64,000 bases of DNA. Origin: Cyanophora paradoxa (lineage: Eukaryota; Glaucocystophyceae; Cyanophorales; Cyanophoraceae). Below, piece after piece: positions 20,901 to 32,005 of this stretch. The notes below the pieces were generated by a model. The model was not told the DNA's origin, ran no database searches, and saw nothing but the letters and a program-made list of their open reading frames with translations. The number at the start of each line of letters is the position of its first letter. Within the stretch, counting starts at the first letter, position 1. The stretch spans positions 186,001 through 250,000 of the forward strand of contig QPMI01000054.1 in NCBI GenBank assembly GCA_004431415.1. Direction: 5' to 3'. A program made the translations under genes and the position numbers.

Positions 20901-23471
20901 TGTCGAAGCCTAAATTGAAACAAGTCGATTTCGGAGCGGCGAAAGCCACCTCGAGCGAAAAAGAGCGCACGAAAGAAATCAAGACATCCAAACCGTCCAA
21001 AGCATCGAAGGCTTCCACAGTCAATTCTCTTCCGTCAGACCTCGCTCGCCTTCTATACGGTTCGAGTCTCGATCTCTGGAAACTACTAGCTTCGGTGAGT
21101 CGACTTTCTTAGATCACGATCCATGTATACTTGGAAATCTGCGCGATATTAATATCGTTATTTATCGCTGCTGCGGATTAATGTTACATTCAGGAATGCG
21201 AAGCGAGGGGCTTGCAAGCACCTTCAGTTGGCTGGAATTCGGATAATGCTGGCAAGGAGACCCCGAGGGTGCGAGTGAAGGTGAGAGCAAGCATTGATAT
21301 CGACTTGCATTCAAAGTCGCAGATTGATATTTACAATCCACGTGCACACGTCTCAGGCTGCTGTGCAACTCTCGCTGCCTTCCGCATCGGGAAAAAAACC
21401 GAAACCGGCTTGGCGCCTCATTGTGACGACCAAAGCGCTGACCAAAGACATGAACAAACAAGCAGACGTGAATGCTGAGGGGGTGAATGTGCGCGCGATT
21501 TTGCTTCTAGCTGCACTTTATTTCAGATCTCAGATGAGCACGCAGGGAGCTTTTGGAGAGCTTATTCACCAGTTGTTGGGCGTTGCTGGAAACATTCCTG
21601 TGCGCATTTCCATCGCACCGATCCCGAATTACTCTCTTATATAATTACCTATTATGATCGACAGAGGAGCCCGATACTGGAAGCGGATACAATTGCACAA
21701 TGCGACGCCGCCAGCTTACAAGGATCCCCAACGTTGACTGCGAAATGGGCGGAGCTGAAAGAAGAGTGTAAGAAGCGCGGATTTCGCGAGCCAACTTGGA
21801 CCTCGGCTCCTACATCGGTGTGGAAAGTGAAATGCCACGTGCGTTTACGGGGGAGCCTGCCGCGAATGTTGCGTAGCCTGGAGCCAAAATACTCATGTGG
21901 CGCAGGTGCATATTTCGAACGGGGCCGATGTGCAAACCATTTTCGCAAAAGGCTCATCCACAGAGGATGTCCTAGAGGTGCGACATATAATTCGAGCTGC
22001 GAACGTTTTTAATCGGTGCAACTGATCATCCGCATGCGCATTTGTGTCCCAGATTGCATTCGGGCGCGCGATGAAACTTGTAGCTGGCCACACTTTCCGA
22101 GCAGAAGCATATGGTTCCAAGAGTCATCATCAGGACTTTAACGAAGACAAAGACAGCAGCGATTCGTCCAGTGACAGCGGCAGCGAATCACGAATTGAAT
22201 CTCGTCAAGCGGTCTGTGCGCGAGATGCTCTGGAGCCAAAGCAACCGAACCATGATGCGGATTTCGGCTTCCCCCTCGACAATTCCAGCGCTGAGGCCTG
22301 GCGCGAGCTGCTGCAGGCGCGCATCTCCGTTTATCAGAGCCGCTCTGCTCTAAATCTGCTCTACTCGTTGTACGGAACGCTTTGCTCACATGTCGGGCAG
22401 GAATGCAAGCGGGCAGGCCTGGGGCCGGCTTCCGTCCGCCGGGATGTTGCGGGCACGTCGAGCGCGAGCTCCGTGAGCGTTCGGGTGGATATAGAGGTCC
22501 GCATTCCGCACAATTATTGCAGAATATCACGACCTCGAGGCCTCACGACTGGGCTCCTTGCGGGTGCAGGTCGGCTCCCTCTCGAAGTTCGCATGTCGGA
22601 AAGGGCCGGCGGCGGAAGTCGTCGAATCCTCGAACGTCCGCTCTTTGAGCTGTTTGCGTTTAGGAAGGGAACCGCCGACCCGTCGGGGGCAGGTGGCGTT
22701 CGCGATGGCGGCGAAGGCGCTGCTCCGCGAGATCTCGACCTCCAGCTCCGCACCCGCTGCAGAGGAAGCTTTGAAGCAGCCCGTGCCCGCGGCCGCCTCT
22801 TCGAAGCCGCTGGAGACGGAGGAGCAGTGCCAGAGGCGAGAAGCGGCGGCGGCGGCAGCTGGCCTGGCTGCAGCAGTCGCGATCACCGGGCTCGGGAAGC
22901 AGACGAAGAAGAAGTGGAATGAACTCCTCCTTGTGCGTTTCGCCTTCTGCGGTTTTCGCTCACGACCTGATCATGAGCTTGCTGTTCGCAGAGATGCGCT
23001 CAGGCGGGCCTGCTCACTCCGGAGGTTGTGATCAGCCCGCCAGCAAGCGCTGCAGCGCCCTCTGGATCTGGATCTACGTCGTCGACCGCGAAAAGACCAT
23101 CTAAATCTGCCCCCGCGTCCTTGTGGCGAGCTCTCGTGCGCACACTGCCGTCCCCGCATCGAATTCGCCGAAAATTCACTTTGCCTCTCTTCCTTCAGCT
23201 CTCGATCCACAAACGCGATCGCGGGTCCGCGTCGGCGTCGGATCCGGAAGTGGCGAAGCCCTTCTTCTCGTACACGGGAGAAGGGCCCTCCGGCATGAAG
23301 GCGCTGCAGGTATCCGTTGGAAGCGCAGATGCGTTTCACGTCTCTAGATCTGATCGGGAACACCCTCGAATTTTGCAGCACGCGGTCGAGCGAGCGGTGG
23401 AATGCGAAGTTCTGCGGATGAGGGCTTTGTTTGTTTCCCAGAAATCTAAATTAAATGCTAGTGCGAGTTAA
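8922..23471 (+). CDS. XPG/Asteroid-like nuclease fused to DExH-box RNA helicase and tandem dsRBD-like modules
   Basis: I read one very large intron-rich gene. Module 1 (8922-12403) starts MGVRGLTAYLE, as in XPG/FEN1-type Asteroid proteins. It continues with ALVLDLSN, EYDLLDAHVERYF, QQLLHEMRRRGAF then AIVSDDSDFAVM (acidic XPG-I core, about 10049-10125), LLGNDVTKAAVAA (about 10860) and a helical C-terminal part resembling the FAM120/Asteroid family. The exon ending EEGDS at 12403 joins in frame, across 12404-12464, to DEDVEAMLESAA. Module 2 then begins: GETGSGK (12717), TQPRRIAAMSLAKRV, DEVHERG (restored by splicing 13348-13417), SATL (13718), VLVFLPGIAEM, LATNIAESSIT and QRAGRAGR, followed by winged-helix and OB-type regions to about 18420. 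Module 3 (19152-23471) holds about seven dsRBD-like units. This suggests unwinding and cleaving or processing of structured RNA. Two separate genes remain possible if the 12404-12464 intron is wrong. Confidence 0.62.
10349..10853 (+). other. Intron made almost entirely of C and T
   Basis: This roughly 500-nt intron interrupts the nuclease module between LGVPLPAYPSS and LLGNDVTKAAV. Its + strand is nearly pure pyrimidine (CCCTCC, CCCCTT and long C runs, for example 10529-10538), ending in GGTGCAG. It can be read through as a proline-rich ORF, but the flanking exons match the Asteroid family only when it is removed. Confidence 0.6.
12465..18420 (+). other. DExH helicase domain block within the large fusion gene
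   Basis: The ATP-binding and helicase motifs are in canonical DEAH/RHA order and separated by AT-richer introns. Motif I GETGSGK is at 12717-12737, Ia at about 12940, DEVH at 13418, SAT at 13718, motif IV at about 14250, motif V LATNIAESSIT at about 14655 and motif VI QRAGRAGR at about 14950. The 15220-17960 region gives helicase-associated and OB-like segments, for example KILFAHFG, FDEGNYSELIAFRNVW, LQGNNLFVSGTT and FPSLRETVEKLNRLRACLSA. The product resembles the DHX/TDRD9/YTHDC2-type DExH family, and I cannot place it more finely. Confidence 0.75.
19152..23471 (+). repeat. Seven dsRBD-like protein modules with a recurrent intron position
   Basis: Recurring starts are LMWDQLLE (19161), LALWTELNQ (19917), KQWQTLQR (20484), LDLWKLLAS (21071), AKWAELKEECKKRGF (21743), AWRELLQ (22295) and KKWNELLL (22911). 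Each is followed, usually across an intron, by an EC-x2-RGL-x2-P type segment (ECRLRGLDPP, LCAERQLDAP, ECEARGLQAP, ECKRAGLGP, RCAQAGLLTP). Each unit ends in a hydrophobic/alanine helix such as HFAMQQAIPAV, IAFGRAMKLV, QVAFAMAAKALL or HAVERAVECEVL. The alpha-beta-beta-beta-alpha spacing and the GL-x2-P and AA-helix features suit double-stranded RNA binding domains. Module 1 is the most degenerate, and module 5 lacks the internal intron. Confidence 0.5.
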
Positions 23472-24389
23472 CGATGCAGATTTATATCGGCTAGAGAAAG
23501 ACGAGATTATGCTCAGACTGCTTGTGGAAAACTTGCAATTGTCGGCGCCTGTTGTCGGCGCCTGCAGCTGTACATGTTCGCCTGTGTCTGAATGTTTGAT
23601 CGGCATTTTATAATTATAAATACGACCACTTATGCCGCTGCGAGCGCGCTGGACGACTCACTGATCCATAATATTGTGAGCTTGTTTCAACTTTTTCACA
23701 GCGCTAGCTGCAGGAACCTGTGGAGCGGGTCTTCCGATCCATCCGTCTTCTATCCGTGTCGATCCGTTTTCTATCTGTATGGAGGGTGAGAGAAAACGTT
23801 TCGGGCCTTGAATACAATGATGCCAGGATGGTACCCCGCTGCAGCTGGTACCCATGGCCATGGCCATTTATATGCATGCTTGTACGTTGCTTACTTCAAG
23901 GCTTGTGCCCCGCCTAGTCTCGATATTGTGATTGATAACATTGTAATTGATAACAAGCCACGAGGCTCCCAGCCCAACCGGTTTCCAGCTTTGAAAAGCG
24001 GAGCGTAGCGCGCGATTGAGCGGGATCCCCTAGGTCTAGCCCCCGTCCCCGCTCACTCGTTGAGCGGGGACGGGCGTTAGGCCTAGGGGAGGCCGGGGGG
24101 CTACGGTTGGGCGGGGGAGTGGGGGCGCGGCGGGGCTGGGCCGGGGGGAAGCGGGGGGGCCCAGGGGCGATTCGCGGGGAGGAAGCAGCCTCGGGGGTAA
24201 GGGGCGGAGCCTGGAGGGGAGGGGGGGGGGGGGGGGGAGGATTGCGTGGCACGCAGCGTCTAGCCTTTCGCAGGTGGGAAGAAAATCAATCAAATTTGAA
24301 AAGCCACATGCTGGAGCGACACTAGACTTCCACGTGCACCAAGGGCTGTCCAGATGCACGTATCTAGCTATAGTGCGCTGGCTATTCGT
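23472..24389. other. Intergenic region with hairpin and G tract
   Basis: I find no credible gene here. Between the stop of the large fusion gene and the end of the leftward orphan gene copy 3 lie AT-rich sequence (23580-23960), a long perfect-looking hairpin (listed separately) and a run of 17 G at 24221-24237 in a GGGG-rich stretch. Both flanking genes end here, so termination or polyadenylation signals are expected. Confidence 0.5.
24027..24089. repeat. 63-bp foldback (hairpin) with 5-nt loop
   Basis: The arms are 24042-24055 (CCCGTCCCCGCTCA) and 24061-24074 (TGAGCGGGGACGGG) around the loop CTCGT. The outer part also pairs: CCCCTAGG (24027-24034) with CCTAGGGG (24082-24089), and TCTAGC with GTTAGG allowing G-T pairs. 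Only one position in the 29-bp stem is clearly unpaired. It lies about 560 bp after the end of the large fusion gene, between convergent genes. Confidence 0.75.
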
Positions 24390-26386
24390 AGGGATGCTCC
24401 CAGGAAGTCTTGAAGGCCTGGGCGGCGGGCGGGTAGGCCGCCGCGAGCCGCCGCCCCGCCGCCTGTGCGGCATTCCTCAGGCCCTCGGCAGCTGGCAGCT
24501 CCGGCGCCCGGGCCGTCACCCTGCGCCCGGGTCGATCAGGCCGGCCGGGAGAAGGGGGGGACGGGGTACGGGAGGGGGAGGGGGGTACGGCGCCGACGCA
24601 CGCGGAAGTGCACTCGGCGAGCCCGGCGATGCTCTTGGCGATCCCGACGGGGCCCGACTCGCCGGCCTCCAGCGCCCCCGCCAGCACTCCGAAGAGCGCT
24701 GCCCCCGCCCGCGCGTCAGATCCGGTAAGAAAGGAGGGGGGGGAGTGGGAGGGGGAAGGAGTGGGGGAGTGGGGGCGGCGGCGGCGGCGGAAGAAAAGGG
24801 GGGGGAGGGGAGGGGGGGGAGGGGGGGGAGGGGGGGAGGCGGCGGGCTCGTGGGGGGGGAGAGAGAGAGTGGAAGGGGTACCGGAGATGTCGTCGGCCAT
24901 GCGGGGTACGAGGCGCCGGAGGCGGTCAACGAATCCGGGGTGCTGCAGCCCGTCTGGTTGCGATCGGTGGATCGTGAACGACGAGTAACGGAGAGAGATC
25001 AGAATGGAGAGACGCTCGGATCTCACCGGGGTGCTCGCTCGTTAGGATCTTCCGGACCAGAGCGACGCAGTAAACGGCCACGTAGGCTGAGCAGGAAATT
25101 CGGTCAGGGAACAGGGCGGTCTGCGACGGGAGGGCGGCCGCGGGCCGAGGGAACAGGCGGACTTCGGTTGACGCGGGAGGCGCCGATGGGGCGCGCGCCC
25201 TTAGGGACATCGCCGGCCACCGGCTCGAACGCCATGGCAGAGTCTGCGATCAGATTTATTAGAAAAGATTTGAATAGCGTTCCACAACCTCGGCGCGCGC
25301 ACCGGAGCTCTCTCGGGCGGTGGGCTGGACGGTGACGGCTGTGTGAAGGATCTCGAGCAGCAAGTCGAGGCGGGGCCCGTCGTAGATCGCGAAGGCCTCG
25401 TCGGGGAGCGTCGGGACAAGGGCGCACACGTTCACGAGGTCGCCCTGCGCGGCGCTCTTAATCGAAGTCGACCCCCAATACGATCGGAAGATTTGATCTC
25501 ACGATCATTCTGGCCGTGACGGGGAACCAGGGCGCGCGTGGGCGCCAGGCGGCCTGCAGCGCGTCCAGCAGCGCTTTCGACGTGCGGGTGCGGTCTCCGC
25601 TGACGATCTTCTGCCAGAACTCGGGGCCGCCGAGCAGAAGATGGTTTATAACCTGTGCCGTGCACGTCAAGGTTGATTCGAGCAGGCGAACGTCGATTCG
25701 GGATCGGACCAGGCCGGCCTGTGCCGCGAGAAGGTCCGTTTGCACATTCGAGGTCTCTCTGTCGTCTGCGGCGCCGGACCTGGTCGCGATTTCCTCGCAC
25801 AAGCGCAAGAGCGGGTGATCCCTGTGGACCAGTCGTAGACACTCCTCAAAGCCGCCGGCCCGCCCAAACTGCAGGTCTACGTTAGCACTAGTACTGCGCA
25901 TGCAGCTAGCCCTGCAGCTGCGCATACAGATGACTGCCGCCCGGCCGCTCGAGCTCTAAATCTACGGACCTCGGCAAGCTCCCGCGTGCCAGGCTTCATC
26001 ATCGTGTCGATGTGGACGAGCACGTTCTGCACGACGCCCGAAAGGTGCACGTACGACCCCGGCGCGCCCGCCGGTACATTCGCAGCGCCGGCGCCAGCCA
26101 TGGCGGCCGCTCGCTCCATCACGTACGCCAAGTCGCGCGGCTTGAGTTCGACGTTCTGGTTCGCGAATGCATTCTGAGCGCGCGCTCGGAGCTGTCAAAA
26201 CGCATTGCATGGATTGCGGCGGCGGCCTGATGGCCGCGTGCTGCAGCCTGCTAGTAGCCGATAACCGAAGCAGCGCGCAGCGTCGCACACCTGGCTTGCT
26301 CTAGGCGGCGGGTTCTCCCGAAGGAATGACAGGATGACGTCCTCTGTGCGCCCCTGGCCAAGGCCGATGAACCGGGAATCCGCCAT
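24390..26386 (-). CDS. Orphan helical protein family, copy 3 (no RING module)
   Basis: This is the most complete copy of the unrecognised family. It starts at the ATG at 26386 (MADSRFIGLGQGRTEDVILS, then FLRENPPPRASQ). Exon 2 (26191-25970) encodes NAFANQNVELKPRDLAYVME and VLVHIDTMMKPGTRELAE. Later segments are FGRAGGFEECLRLVHRDHPL (about 25875-25815), HLLLGGPEFWQKIVSGDR with TSKALLDALQAAW (about 25655-25550), LPDEAFAIYDGPRLDLLLEI (about 25420-25350), YVAVYCVALVRKILTSEHPG (about 25085-25030), LQHPGFVDRLRRLVPRMADD (about 24945-24890), ALEAGESGPVGIAKSIAGLA (about 24690-24600) and VTARAPELPAAEGLRNAAQA (about 24515-24430). It ends AFKTSWEHPYE at 24390. Unlike the copy at 5-8.7 kb, it is not followed by the coiled-coil/CCCH/RING half. 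The intron around 24725-24880 is an almost pure purine GGGGA tract. Confidence 0.55.
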
Positions 26387-26610
26387 CTTCGATGCGCGCA
26401 CCCGGGCTGAACTCGCTGCGTCCGCGCCGCGCTATGCTCGCCAAGCGAATGTGCCTTTGGCTTTTCCGGGTACGCTGTGTCGCTGCCTGGTTGGGGTACG
26501 CCTCTCTGCAACCGCCACTCGCTGGCCGTCACCGGAGCCAGGCGGTGCGCTAGCTGCAGCTTCGTTATCCCAAAAGCTACTGGTTAGCCTGCACCTCGAG
26601 CGCGGGCGCG
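26387..26610. promoter_or_regulatory. Divergent intergenic region, cassette copy 3
   Basis: About 224 bp lie between the start codon of the leftward orphan gene (26386) and the ATG of the CH-domain gene (26611). The leftward half matches the other two cassette copies, but the rightward gene is different (CH protein instead of nuclease). The duplication therefore carried the promoter side of the orphan gene next to a new neighbour. Confidence 0.4.
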
Positions 26611-29600
26611 ATGCCGGCCGCCGGGAGCAAGATCCTCGGCCAGCAGCGCAAGGCCTTTGACTACAAGCTCTCGAAGGTCCGGCTTCCGGGAGAGCAGCAG
26701 GTTCGTTGAGCCAACGCGCCGCATCCCTTCCTCGGGCCGGCGCTCATCTCATGGGCCTCGTGCGCAGGCGGCTGCGGCCCCGCAGGCGGATCTCGGGCTG
26801 CCGCAGCCTGAGGCGCTCGGCTATCACCATGCAGCGCACGGCGCACCTCCGGAAGCGTGGCCCTTGGACTACGGGCCGGTCGACACGTCCGCGTCGTACC
26901 TTGAGGCGCCCTACGCGCAGTGGATCCAGCCGCACATGCCGCCCCCGCCCGCGCACTTCGCGGCGGCCGGCGCGCGTGTCCCGATGACGCCGGCGGCCAC
27001 GCCGGGCGTCCTGCACCCGGCCGCCCCGCCCCCGACGGGCGAGACGAGGCGCAGCGTGACGCTCCGGGGGCGGAGCCCGCCGAAGGAGCCGCCGGGCCCC
27101 GGGCGCGCCCACTCGCCGCGCTTCGCCGCGCGGCCGCACACGGCGCCGGCGCCGGCGAGCCCGGGCCCCGTCCCGTACGGCTACGCGGCCCTGCCGGCCC
27201 CGCCGGCGCCGGCCGCCGCCCCGCGGAGCGCGCGCGCTCGGGCTCGCCGCCGCCGCGGGCGAGCGCGCGGGGGGCGGCCTGGGGCGGGGGCGACGGCTTC
27301 CACGTCTCCACGCTGACGCTCAACCGGAGCCTGAACCTCGACTCGTACATCCCGGGGCGCTCCGTCGGCAAGATCAAGCTCCGCATCCTCGCCAAGTGCC
27401 CCCGCGCCAGCCCCCACCGACCCCCGCGCCTCCCTCGCCGAGCCCCGCCCTCCGCCCCGGGCAGGTGGGTGGACTCGCTGAACGTGGCGCCGCCGGTGAC
27501 CGACCTCTGCATCCGGCTGCGCACGGGCAACCTCCTCTGCGCCCTCCTCGAGCGCCTCGAACCCAGCCTCCAGCTCAAGGGCGTCGTCCGCAAGGCGAGC
27601 GCGGGGAAGGGGGAGGGTACACGGGCCCGGCCGCACGCTCTGAGGCCGCCCCCCCGCGCCCCCCGCAGCCCGTGGTGGCGGACTCGTGCGTCCACAACAT
27701 CGAGATCGCGCTGCAGCACCTCTTCAAGAAGAACGTCCAGTACCAGGCCCGCGCTCCCCCCCCCCCGCCGCCCGGAAACGGTGTACCCTTGAGGCGCGGG
27801 GTACCGCAGAACATGCCGACGGCGCGGGAGATCTTCGAGGCGCGCCCCGGCGCCGTCCTCCGCCTCCTCGGCGAGGCGCGCAGTACCCCCCTTCCCTTTC
27901 TTCCCCCGCCTTTTGCTGGGCCCCCTCCCTTCTGAGGCCCCCCCACAGGTCTTCGACGTGTACGTGGTGCAGCCGGCCCGGGCCCAGCTCCGCGTCCTCC
28001 TCTCCTGGTATCCCCCGCTCTCCCCTCCCCCTCCGGTACCCCCGGCGAGCGGCCGTACCCCCCGCAGGTACTTCGGGACGGTGGCGCGGTACGGTGTGCT
28101 GGACCCGCGCTCGGTCGCCTCGATCCAGCCGGGGCCCGCCGCCGCCACCCTCCTCCGCGAGACCCTCGCCAGGTCCCTCCCTTCCCCATTCCCTCCCCCC
28201 GCTCCCCTCCTGACGCCCCGGGGGCAGCGGGACGGCGTGGTGCTGCGTGATGCACTGCCACGCGGCGGACGCCGGCTTCGACCTCGGCCTCGTCTTCCGC
28301 CAGCCCGCCGCCCTCGAGGAGGCGCGCCCCCCCGCCCCGCCCCGCCGTTGTCGTCCTTTTGTATGTCCTCACCCAGCCGGCCAGGTGCTGAACAACCTGG
28401 AGTACGCGGCCGAATTCTCCGAGCAGCTCGGCGTCCCCTGGTACTGGTGGTCCGCCCCGCGCCCCGCCCACCCCGCCCGCCCCCTCCCTCCCTCCCGCCT
28501 CTCAGCGTCAACGGCGGGGGCAGGTCCCCCGCGGACTGCGCGGCCTTCCCCGCGGACGACGTCGTCCTCGCCCAGCTCCACGCCCTCTACTCCTACTTCA
28601 AGGGCGCGCCTGCTCTCTTCCCCCGCTCCGTCCCTCTCGCTTGCCCGGCCCGGCCGCGTCGAGCACGGGGGGCGCAGCGCAGGGGAAGCTCTCCTCCGGG
28701 GCGCCCCGGGGCGCCGCGCGGGGCCTCCAGTTCGCCGACTCCGAGCGCATCGAGGCCGCCCGGGTACCCTGTCCTTCTCTTTCCGCATCCGCCTCTTTCT
28801 TCCCGGGCTCAGGCGGGCTCAGATCGAGGCGGAGCAGCAGTGGGCCAACGAGCGCGCCGCCGTCTTCAACGACATCGTCACCCAGGTAGCCCCTACCCTC
28901 CCCCCGCCCGATCCCGTACCCCCCCCCCCCCGCCCGACGCCCCCGCAGCGGATCGCGCAGCACTCGGAGCGGGAGGCCGTCGGCCGCCAGCGGAAGCAGC
29001 TCGCCTACTACGCCGAGGCACGCACTCGTACCCCCCGCCCAAACCGAGCCCTTCCTCCGCTTACTTTTCCCGCGGCGGCAGCTCGCGGAGCGGGAGCGGC
29101 AGATGGACGAGCGCTCGCGCCTCTCGCCCTTCCGTGCGCCCGGCCCCTCGGGCGGCGCCCGCCCCGCCCTGCCCCGCCGCCCCTGACGTCCGCGCGCAGT
29201 CCAGGCGAAGCGGATGCAGCGGATGAAGGAGCGGCTGGAGAACGAGCGCATCCTCCGCCTCCGCCGGGTGCGCAGACATGGACGGATTCGTGATGGGAGG
29301 GGTTTAAGCCCCGGCGCAGCAGCAGGCGTCGGAGATGCGGTGGGGCGCGAAGAGCAAGGGCACGCCAGCGGCAGCCACGGCGGGGTCGGCGGCCGAGGGC
29401 ACCGAGTCGCGGGCGGGGCGGGAGCGGGAGGAGGGCCCCGGGCGCCTCTGGCCCCGCCTCATCCGCCGCATCGAGACCGAGCGCGACGTCGAGTGGGTCC
29501 CCGTTGACGTGCGCCGTACCCCCCGCCGGCCGCTCAGGTGAACTCCGCCGAGGGCGGGGGCGGCTCAGGTGAAGGCGTCGCTCAAGGCGACGCGGGCGGC

Positions 29601-32005
29601 GCGGGCGGCGCAGTCGGGGGCGCCGCCCCCCCACACGGGGCCCCGCAACCGCCTCGCCGGCCCCGCGGCCCCGGCCCACGCGCCAGCCCGCGCCCCGCCG
29701 CCGGCTTCGGGAGCCCGGGCGCACCGGCGCCGCACGCGGCACCCGCACGGGGCCCCGTGCCGCCCCGCCGAGCCGCCCGGCGCGCCCCGCGCCGGCCGCG
29801 CCGGCCGCGCGGCCCCCGCGGGCCGCCTCGCCCCACGACTCCGACCCCGGCCGCCAGGCGCCGTGCGCGCCGCCTCCCGCCCCGCCCCACCCGGCCCTGA
29901 CCCGACCGGCCTCGCGGCGCGCAGGGCGGGCGGGCGCCGGCGCTGGCGCGGGTGCCGTCGGGGCGGTCGGTGCAGCGGGCGGGGTCGAGCCGGACGACGC
30001 CGCGGGAGAGCCCGCGGGGGGCGCCCCGGGCCCCCGAGGAGGAGGAGGGGGAGGAGGACCTCGGGCAGCTCCAGTCCTACCTCTCCACCATCCCCTCCTC
30101 CATGACGTACGCAAATCCCCTACCCCCCGCCTCTTGCTCTCTCGTCTGAAGTCATCTGCAGGGGCCGGCCCGGCGCGCGGCAGCCCACGAACACCGGCGA
30201 GGCGCGCCTTCCCTCTCCCCTCCTCGCCTTCTCTTCCTCGTCCCTTCCTCAACTTTTCGGCGCAGGGGTTCGAGTTCGAGGAGCCGGACGAGCAGACGAC
30301 GGACCACCCGATGTACAGCGAGGCGCGTACCCCCCTTTCGTTTCGCTTTGCGCCTGTGCGAGCCCGCGGGGGCGCGTGCGGGCGCGCAGGGCCTGCGGAC
30401 GGTCGCGGAGGAGAGCGTGACCTCGGAGGGGGCCGGCTTCGGGCGGGAGGACGGCGCCGGCGGCGCGGGGGCCGACGGCGCCGGGGACCACGGCGAGGGC
30501 GGCGACGGCGACCGGAGGGGGTACGACGAGGACGACGCCGCCACCGGGTGCGCCGACGCTCTCCTCCTACCCCCCCTCTTCGCTTCTGAGCTTCGAGGGG
30601 TACAGGTACTCGGCGAGGGGGGACGAGCACGAGCCCTTCGGCGAGGACGGGTTCCCCCAGGACTACTCCCCGGGTACCCCCTCTTCTGTTTTTTCCTGCT
30701 GCTCTGCGAACAGCGCGCGCCGCGCAGGCTGGGGGATGCAGCAGGGCCAGGCGGAGCAAGGGGACCGCCGCGGCTGGGAACAGGAGGTGCGGCGCCCGGT
30801 CCCGGGGTACGCGGGCGAGCGCTCCCCGCGAACTTAGACGGGTGCAGGTGCACGAGCTGTTCGAGGACGAGGGTGCCCACGCCGGCAACGAGCACGGGTA
30901 CGACCACGGGGACGGGGAGGGGTACGAGCACGGGGCGCTGGACCGGTCGGCCTCGCCGACGGCGGTGGGGCCGGGCAGCCAGCCGGGCTCCGCCGCCGCC
31001 AGCCCCCACCGCGCCTCCGCCGCCCCCTCCCCCGGGGCCGGCTACGGGGCGGCCCCGTCCCGTCGGGAGCGCCCCGCCTCGGCCGGCGGCACGCCCCGCG
31101 CCAGGCCCGGCCTGCCCCCGCCCCCCGTGCCTGTCTCCGCCCCCGCCCCGGCCCCGGGCCCCGCGCCGGCGGCGCCGTACTACCCGCACCAGGAGGAGGG
31201 GGGCACCTACGTGGACGAGCCGGTACCCGTGCGGGCGGCGGACTTCACGTGGGGCGGCCTCGACGTCGAGCAGCTCCTCTCCGAGCGCATGCCCCGCATC
31301 GTGCGCACCCCGTACCCCCCTTTTTGGCCTTTCTCTGAGAGCCGGGGGGCAGCTGGAGCCGCGGGGCTGGTCGCGGGGCGAGTGGGAGGGCGCGGCCGTC
31401 CACATCCGCTCGACCCTCTTCGAGCCCAAGCTCTACCACCTGCTCCCCCCGCCCGGCGCCCCCGAGGACGCGGTAGCCCCCGCCCCCTTCCGAACGCTCC
31501 TGTACCCCTCCCTCACCGACCGGGGTACAGGAGCCGAGCATGTACGTCTTCCAGGTGGAGATGGACGTGCCCGAGGCGTACGGCCCCGCCCTCGTGTGGC
31601 GCGACCTCGACTCCGCGGAGCTGGTACCCCCCTGCCTCCCCGACCGTGGCTACTTTTAGCCGGGCGCGCGCTGACGCGTACCCCGCGACAGGTGGGTGCG
31701 GTGGAGCTGCTGCACCTCACAGCGGTCGAGCGCGAGCTCTCGGGCACGACCATCACCATGCACGTCGCGCCCCCGGGGGGTACACCCGCCTCCGTCCAGT
31801 TCATGACCGGTGCCGCCTCGCCCCGTCTTCCCCTCCCCCTCCGGCCCGACCGGGCCCCGCAGGGGAGTACGAGGAGCGGGACGGGTACACGTGGGCGACG
31901 ATGCTCTTCTGCTTCCTGCTGAAGGGCCTGCACCGGACGCCGATGCGCCTCACGGAGGACGACATGGACTGGATCCGCAATAAGGCCGAGATGGTCTCCC
32001 TCTAG
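26611..32005 (+). CDS. Calponin-homology (tandem CH) protein with coiled coil and acidic/Pro-rich C-terminal region
   Basis: This is a likely actin- or microtubule-binding protein. It starts at the ATG at 26611 (MPAAGSKILGQQRKAFDYKL). A Pro/Ala-rich leader is followed by VGKIKLRILAKWVDSLN, LCIRLRTGNLLCALLERLEP, VHNIEIALQHLFKKNVQ and PTAREIFEARPGAVLRLLGE (about 27367-27890), a first CH domain. A second CH-like stretch runs RAQLRVLLSWYFGTVARYG ... WCCVMHCHAADAGFDLGLVF ... DDVVLAQLHALYSYFKG (about 27985-28605). Next is a coiled coil (AQIEAEQQWANERAAVFNDI, QAKRMQRMKERLENERILRL, about 28815-29270), low-complexity Ala/Pro sequence and acidic segments (FEFEEPDEQTTDHPMYSE). A conserved-looking end closes the protein: WEGAAVHIRSTLFEPKLYHL, LLHLTAVERELSGTTITMHV, then TWATMLFCFLLKGL and a stop at 32005. 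Introns are GTACCCC type. Family membership beyond CH is unclear. Confidence 0.6.
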
